Shown here: one piece after another, positions 7,213 through 10,684 of the stretch
How the letters are laid out: every line of letters begins with the position of its first letter
Position numbering within the stretch: the first letter of the stretch is position 1
Assembly (NCBI GenBank): GCA_013619035.1
Contig: JABXKX010000347.1
Location: 1-10,684 of the forward strand
DNA: 10,684 nucleotides
Source: Peptostreptococcaceae bacterium
Lineage (GTDB): Bacteria > Bacillota_A > Clostridia > Peptostreptococcales > Acidaminobacteraceae
Direction: 5' to 3'
The notes under the pieces: model-generated
What the model was told of the DNA's origin: nothing
The model's input: only the letters and a program-made list of their open reading frames with translations
Database searches by the model: none
Program-made: the position numbers and the translations under genes

Positions 7213-7822
7213 TATTTTCTCCATCTGTTAAAGGGTTCTGAAACTGCTTATCATATAAAATTGCTTCTTTGCTATTGACTTCAAACAATGGCGACTCATG
7301 GAATTTACCCTGTTTATCAGCTAAATCCCCTTCAATTAATTCCATCGCCATAAATGCTGAGAAGTTTTCACCTTCTTTTGTTGTAATATGAAATTCTTTT
7401 GCTTCTTTAAATCCAAATCTAGGATAATAAGTTGGATGACCGAAGAAGATAACTGCGCCATATCCAAGTCTTTTCGCAACTTCTAAAGAATGATGCATCA
7501 AAGCACTACCAACCCCCTGTTTTTGAAAACTTGGTAAAACACTTAAGGGACCAAAGTTTAACACTTCATGTAACGAACCATCTTCTAATTCTACATGGGC
7601 TAAACTGTACATAATATTACCCACCAGTTCACCATCTATCTCTGCAACAAAGTTGAGTTCTTTAACAAACTCAGGTGCCATACGAAGTGTGTGAGCTAAG
7701 TAATGTTCATCACATCCTATACCAATTTTTTCGACTCTTTCATCTCTCCAAAACGCTTTTCTAGTTAACTGTTCTACAATGTCTATGTCTTTTACTTGTT
7801 CTAATCTTAAAATAATATCCAA
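7205..7822 (-). CDS. GNAT N-acetyltransferase, YhbS-like
   Basis: The 205-residue product has a single GNAT domain. The core strand LNFGPLSVLPSFQKQGVGSALMHHS carries the acetyl-CoA loop QKQGVG, followed by GYGAVIFFGHPTYYPRFGF, a pattern typical of YhbS-type acetyltransferases. The acceptor is unknown. The start is TTG at 7822-7820: it is preceded by AAAGG (7837-7833) with 10 nt spacing and by an extended -10 promoter, and the first in-frame ATG lies about 47 codons in, which would cut into the fold. It leads the apparent operon: its stop overlaps the start of the double-GNAT gene. The HAD gene is third. Confidence 0.9.
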   Translation of the reverse strand: MDIILRLEQVKDIDIVEQLTRKAFWRDERVEKIGIGCDEHYLAHTLRMAPEFVKELNFVAEIDGELVGNIMYSLAHVELEDGSLHEVLNFGPLSVLPSFQKQGVGSALMHHSLEVAKRLGYGAVIFFGHPTYYPRFGFKEAKEFHITTKEGENFSAFMAMELIEGDLADKQGKFHESPLFEVNSKEAILYDKQFQNPLTDGENND

Positions 7823-7855
7823 TCTATCACAACCTTTCTTAGTGTCTTTTACTTT

Positions 7856-7864
7856 ATTATATCA
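7856..7864 (-). promoter_or_regulatory. Extended -10 promoter for the acetyltransferase-HAD operon
   Basis: On the minus strand the sequence TGATATAAT is a perfect extended -10 (TG-n-TATAAT). No clear -35 sits at the right spacing, which is common for extended -10 promoters. It is about 20 nt before the ribosome site of the TTG-started gene and just downstream of the symporter terminator, giving a leader of roughly 25-30 nt. Confidence 0.7.
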
Positions 7865-7902
7865 AAATAAAATATTTTCTTCTTTTACAATACGATGACA
7901 CC

Positions 7903-7926
7903 AAAAAAGACCAGTATACACTGGCC
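7903..7926 (-). terminator. Terminator of the AGCS symporter gene
   Basis: GACCAGT (7909-7915) pairs with ACTGGCC (7920-7926) around a 4-nt loop; minus-strand RNA has one G-U pair and is followed by six U. It lies 27 nt after the symporter stop and separates it from the acetyltransferase operon. Confidence 0.85.
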
Positions 7927-7953
7927 TCTCATTGAATTTATTTTGAATCAATT

Positions 7954-9426
7954 CTAATTAACCTTTTCTACATAATCATCTGTTTCAACGGCACGGTCTA
8001 CCCAGAAATCAGCATTCTTGATACCTAATTTAATAGGGTCAAAAATTGGATCAAGGCCTGCTTTCTTTTGCTCTTCATAATCTTTAAGTGCAACCAGTGC
8101 TGGTTTTCTTAATAGAACAATCGCTACAATATTTAAGTACGCCATCAATGCAACACCAATATCACCGATACCCCAGATGACTTCTGCCTTTTGTACAGCA
8201 CCAAATAATACAGCACCCAAAAGTGCAACTCTTAATACATTGATTAACCATTTGTTGTCATTGTCTTTTGTTAAATATGCCACATTACATTCTGCAATAT
8301 AGTAATATGCCATAATTGTTGTAAATGCAAAGAACAGAAGTGAAATAGCAACAAATATTGAACCGAAACCAGGGAATACAGATTCAACTGCCATTTGTGT
8401 ATAAACTGGTCCAATTGAAACATCACCAATCTGATTTACTATGAATTCTCCACCCGGACCAATAACATTGTACATACCTGTGATAATAATCATAAATCCA
8501 GTTGCTGAACATACAAATAATGTATCGATATATACTGAAAATGCTTGAACCAAACCTTGTTTTACTGGATGTGTTACTTCTGCAGCTGCAGCAGCATGTG
8601 GTCCAGTACCTTGACCAGCTTCATTTGAGTAAATACCTCTTTTCACACCCCAAAGTACTGCATAACCAAGCAAACCACCGAATACTGGTTGAACTCCGAT
8701 AGCACTTGTGATAATTAATTTAAATACACTTGGTAACTCAGTAACATTCATACCAATAATAACTAATGATACTAGAATATATGCAATTGCCATAAACGGA
8801 ACAACAATTTCTGCTACTTTACCAATTCTTTTAACACCACCGAAAATAATTAATGCTAAAAATCCAACGATACCAATACCAGTAATAAGAGGAGAAATAC
8901 TAAATGCTTCTTCCATACCTAATGCAATACTGTTTGATTGAACACCTGGCATAAATAGACCCATAGCAAGCATTGTAATCACTGCAAATAAAACAGCATA
9001 CCATTTTTGTCCTAAACCTTTTTCAATATAATACGCGGGTCCACCACGGTACTCTCCATTTTGTTTTTCCTTATAAATTTGTGCCAATGCTGATTCAACG
9101 TACGCTGATCCTGCACCTACAAATGCAATAACCCACATCCAAAACAATGCACCTGGACCACCTAATGCGATGGCTGTAGCAACGCCTGCGATGTTACCAG
9201 TACCAACACGACCTGAAATAGAAATTGCAAATGCCTGGAATGAAGACACACCACTTTCTGATGATTCACCTTTAAATAACAATCTTACCATTTCTTTAAT
9301 GTGTCGCACTTGTAAGAATCTTGTGACAATTGTGAAGAATAAACCACTCAATAAGCACATACCTATCAACCAGTTGTTCCAAACCAATCCATTAATAAAA
9401 CTAACGACTTTTTCTAATGTTTCCAT
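7954..9426 (-). CDS. AGCS-family sodium:alanine/glycine symporter
   Basis: The 490-residue polytopic protein couples inward Na+ flow to uptake of small neutral amino acids, typically alanine or glycine, across the cytoplasmic membrane. The family signature is clear: SGRVGTGNIAGVATA (71-85), then GGPGALFWMW (89-98), and EAGQGTGPHAAAAA (269-282). About ten to eleven hydrophobic segments are spread through the chain, and the length is usual for the family (AlsT, DagA and relatives). A G-rich Shine-Dalgarno (AAAGGGGGA) precedes the ATG by 4 nt. It is transcribed alone: the upstream regulator has its own terminator at 9535-9564, and a sigma-54-type promoter lies at 9465-9481. So expression probably depends on the adjacent NtrC-like regulator. 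Exact substrate preference is inferred from the family. Confidence 0.96.
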   Translation of the reverse strand: METLEKVVSFINGLVWNNWLIGMCLLSGLFFTIVTRFLQVRHIKEMVRLLFKGESSESGVSSFQAFAISISGRVGTGNIAGVATAIALGGPGALFWMWVIAFVGAGSAYVESALAQIYKEKQNGEYRGGPAYYIEKGLGQKWYAVLFAVITMLAMGLFMPGVQSNSIALGMEEAFSISPLITGIGIVGFLALIIFGGVKRIGKVAEIVVPFMAIAYILVSLVIIGMNVTELPSVFKLIITSAIGVQPVFGGLLGYAVLWGVKRGIYSNEAGQGTGPHAAAAAEVTHPVKQGLVQAFSVYIDTLFVCSATGFMIIITGMYNVIGPGGEFIVNQIGDVSIGPVYTQMAVESVFPGFGSIFVAISLLFFAFTTIMAYYYIAECNVAYLTKDNDNKWLINVLRVALLGAVLFGAVQKAEVIWGIGDIGVALMAYLNIVAIVLLRKPALVALKDYEEQKKAGLDPIFDPIKLGIKNADFWVDRAVETDDYVEKVN

Positions 9427-9464
9427 TTTGTCCCCCTTTATCTAGCAATACCATCTATACATAT

Positions 9465-9481
9465 TGCAAGAGTGATGCCAA
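9465..9481 (-). promoter_or_regulatory. Sigma-54 (-24/-12) promoter for the symporter gene
   Basis: On the minus strand TTGGCATCACTCTTGCA matches the sigma-54 consensus YTGGCACGrNNNTTGCW except at two bases after TGGCA. The invariant GG (9479-9478) and GC (9467-9466) are separated by exactly 10 nt, as required. The predicted start near 9454 leaves a leader of about 28 nt containing the ribosome site. The neighbouring regulator contains the sigma-54 contact motif GAFTGA, which strongly supports the call. Confidence 0.85.
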
Positions 9482-9516
9482 GTTTCTATGAATACGTTTT
9501 CCTACTGCTTCCAATG

Positions 9517-9532
9517 GTTACATATTTGTAAC
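9517..9532. promoter_or_regulatory. Palindrome GTTACATATTTGTAAC, probable activator site
   Basis: Perfect 6-bp arms (GTTACA/TGTAAC) flank 4 nt. The centre is about 70 bp upstream of the predicted sigma-54 start, a suitable place for an enhancer-binding protein. The divergence from any run-of-the-mill terminator is clear: short stem, no T-tract directly after. The adjacent Fis-type regulator is the likely ligand; a third-party repressor is the alternative. Confidence 0.65.
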
Positions 9533-9534
9533 AT

Positions 9535-9564
9535 AAAAAAGAGTGAGCATTTTTTTGCTCACTC
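9535..9564 (-). terminator. Terminator of the sigma-54 regulator gene
   Basis: GAGTGAGCA (9541-9549) pairs perfectly with TGCTCACTC (9556-9564), and on the minus strand six U follow. It lies 10 nt after the regulator stop, so the symporter gene needs its own promoter. Confidence 0.92.
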
Positions 9565-9574
9565 CGTCGGAAAT

Positions 9575-10684
9575 TTATTTCTCAATTTTATATTTTTCTA
9601 CTTTATTAAACAGTTGTCTTCTCGATATCCCAAGTTGTTCAGCTGATTTTGTCATATTATATTTATTTTCTTCAAGTGTTTTGATAATAAATACTTTCTC
9701 TGCCTGATCACGATAACTTCTTAATGTTTCTCCTTCTGTAGGTTCGCCACTAAAATGTTCTGGTAAATCCTCTGCAAGTATTTCACCATTTTCAGATAAT
9801 ACAATCAACCTTTCAATAATGTTTCTCAGTTCACGTATATTACCTGGATAGTCATATTGAAGGAGTCTCGATATCACCAACTCTTCAATATGTACAATAT
9901 CTTTCTTCATTTCATTCTTAACTTTATCAAAGAAATATTGTATCAAAGCTGGCAAATCTTCTTTTCTTTCTCTCAGCGGTGGAATTGTCACTGCAATGGT
10001 ACTGACTCTATAAAACAGATCTTCTCTAAATTCTGATTGTTCAATCAAAGTATTCAAATCTCTATTTGTCGCACAAATTAATCTGAAATCAATTTCTCGT
10101 AACTGATTACTTCCAATTCGTTCAATGGCTTTCGATTCTAGTGATCTTAAGAGTTTCGCTTGAATATTTAAGGTTGTATCTCCAATTTCATCTAAAAAGA
10201 GAGTCCCATAATCAGCAGCTTCAAATCTTCCGATTCTCATTTCATTAGCACCTGTAAAGGCACCTTTTTCATGTCCAAACAACTCTGATTCTAAAAGGCT
10301 TTCAGAGAATGCATGACAGTTTACAGGTACAAATGCTTCTTGATTTCTTGGGCTTAACTGATGAATGTATTGAGCTAGAATTTCTTTACCAACACCCGAT
10401 TCACCTAATAATAAAATGCTAACATCTGTTTTTGAAGCTTTTTCAATCGTATCCAATACTTTTCTAAATCCAGGATTTTTAGTTTCAAACACAAAATCTG
10501 AAGCCTTCTGAGCGCTTCTTTTAATATAACGTCGAAGTTTTGCTACTTTTTTTATTTCAATAATCAGCTCATCAGGATCATGACTTTTAATAAAATAACT
10601 AAAAGCCCCTTTCTTCATTGCATCTACAGCATTTTGAACAGATCCATATCCTGTAAAAATAATAACTTCAGTATCTGAAAAGTC
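9575..10684 (-). CDS. NtrC-type sigma-54-dependent response regulator, N-terminus cut by the window edge
   Basis: The open frame runs to the right edge; 369 residues are visible. The first 22 codons beyond the internal Met at 10618 read VIIFTGYGSVQNAVDAMKKG, the last part of a receiver domain, so this is a response regulator and not a stand-alone AAA+ activator. The phosphoacceptor Asp lies off the window. The Lys that is normally followed by Pro is followed here by Ser (IKSHDP). The AAA+ domain has Walker A GESGVGKE (about 94-101), the sigma-54 contact loop GAFTGA (141-146), Walker B LFLDEIG (162-168) and an arginine-finger region REDLFYRV. A Fis-type helix-turn-helix ends the chain (about 343-365). 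It hydrolyses ATP to open sigma-54 promoters; the best target in sight is the symporter promoter at 9465-9481. Its sensor kinase would lie to the right. Confidence 0.95.
   Translation of the reverse strand, partial: DFSDTEVIIFTGYGSVQNAVDAMKKGAFSYFIKSHDPDELIIEIKKVAKLRRYIKRSAQKASDFVFETKNPGFRKVLDTIEKASKTDVSILLLGESGVGKEILAQYIHQLSPRNQEAFVPVNCHAFSESLLESELFGHEKGAFTGANEMRIGRFEAADYGTLFLDEIGDTTLNIQAKLLRSLESKAIERIGSNQLREIDFRLICATNRDLNTLIEQSEFREDLFYRVSTIAVTIPPLRERKEDLPALIQYFFDKVKNEMKKDIVHIEELVISRLLQYDYPGNIRELRNIIERLIVLSENGEILAEDLPEHFSGEPTEGETLRSYRDQAEKVFIIKTLEENKYNMTKSAEQLGISRRQLFNKVEKYKIEK

Noticed and set aside
7213..7224. ATG four codons upstream of the chosen start of the double-GNAT protein
   Set aside because: It has no ribosome site; GGAG is correctly spaced only for the ATG at 7212.
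1..10684. CRISPR array, tRNA/rRNA genes, insertion sequences, prophage or toxin-antitoxin genes
   Set aside because: I looked on both strands and saw no regular spacer-repeat array, cloverleaf-like stretch, transposase motif or phage-like gene.

Overview
The window is AT-rich and uses the standard genetic code: TGA ends the response regulator at 2236-2238, and Trp is TGG. Strong AGGAGG-type ribosome sites, a lipobox lipoprotein and U-tailed hairpin terminators point to a low-GC Gram-positive, Clostridia-like bacterium or a close relative. A sigma-54 activator and a matching promoter imply that the genome encodes RpoN. The species cannot be fixed from this sequence.

Layout. (1) Positions 1-1393, minus strand: a tightly overlapping three-gene redox module. 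It reads TlpA-type thioredoxin lipoprotein (788-1393), then a 44-residue membrane peptide with a C-terminal CLEC motif (664-798, GTG start, easily missed), then a NapH-like polytopic iron-sulfur protein that runs off the left edge (1-664). (2) Positions 1546-3578, plus strand: an OmpR-type response regulator and its sensor kinase, overlapping by 4 nt. The divergent spacer holds four CTTAA repeats at about 11-bp spacing. (3) Positions 3579-3947: facing terminators and what looks like a decayed minus-strand gene end. (4) 3948-5258, minus: an unrecognised membrane protein with a charged N-terminal tail. (5) 5488-7822, minus: an apparent operon of a single-domain GNAT acetyltransferase, a double-GNAT fusion and a HAD-family hydrolase, with an extended -10 promoter in front and a terminator behind. 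(6) 7954-10684, minus: an AGCS sodium:alanine/glycine symporter and, upstream of it, a sigma-54-dependent response regulator that runs off the right edge. The spacer between them carries a near-consensus -24/-12 promoter and a palindrome.

How they fit together. Two regulator-target units stand out. The OmpR-type pair probably controls itself, and perhaps the divergent redox module, through the CTTAA repeats. The NtrC-like regulator very probably drives the symporter gene through the palindrome and the sigma-54 promoter. The redox module has the parts of a transmembrane thiol-reducing relay: iron-sulfur membrane protein, small CXXC membrane peptide, exported thioredoxin. No CcdA/DsbD-type reductase is visible here.
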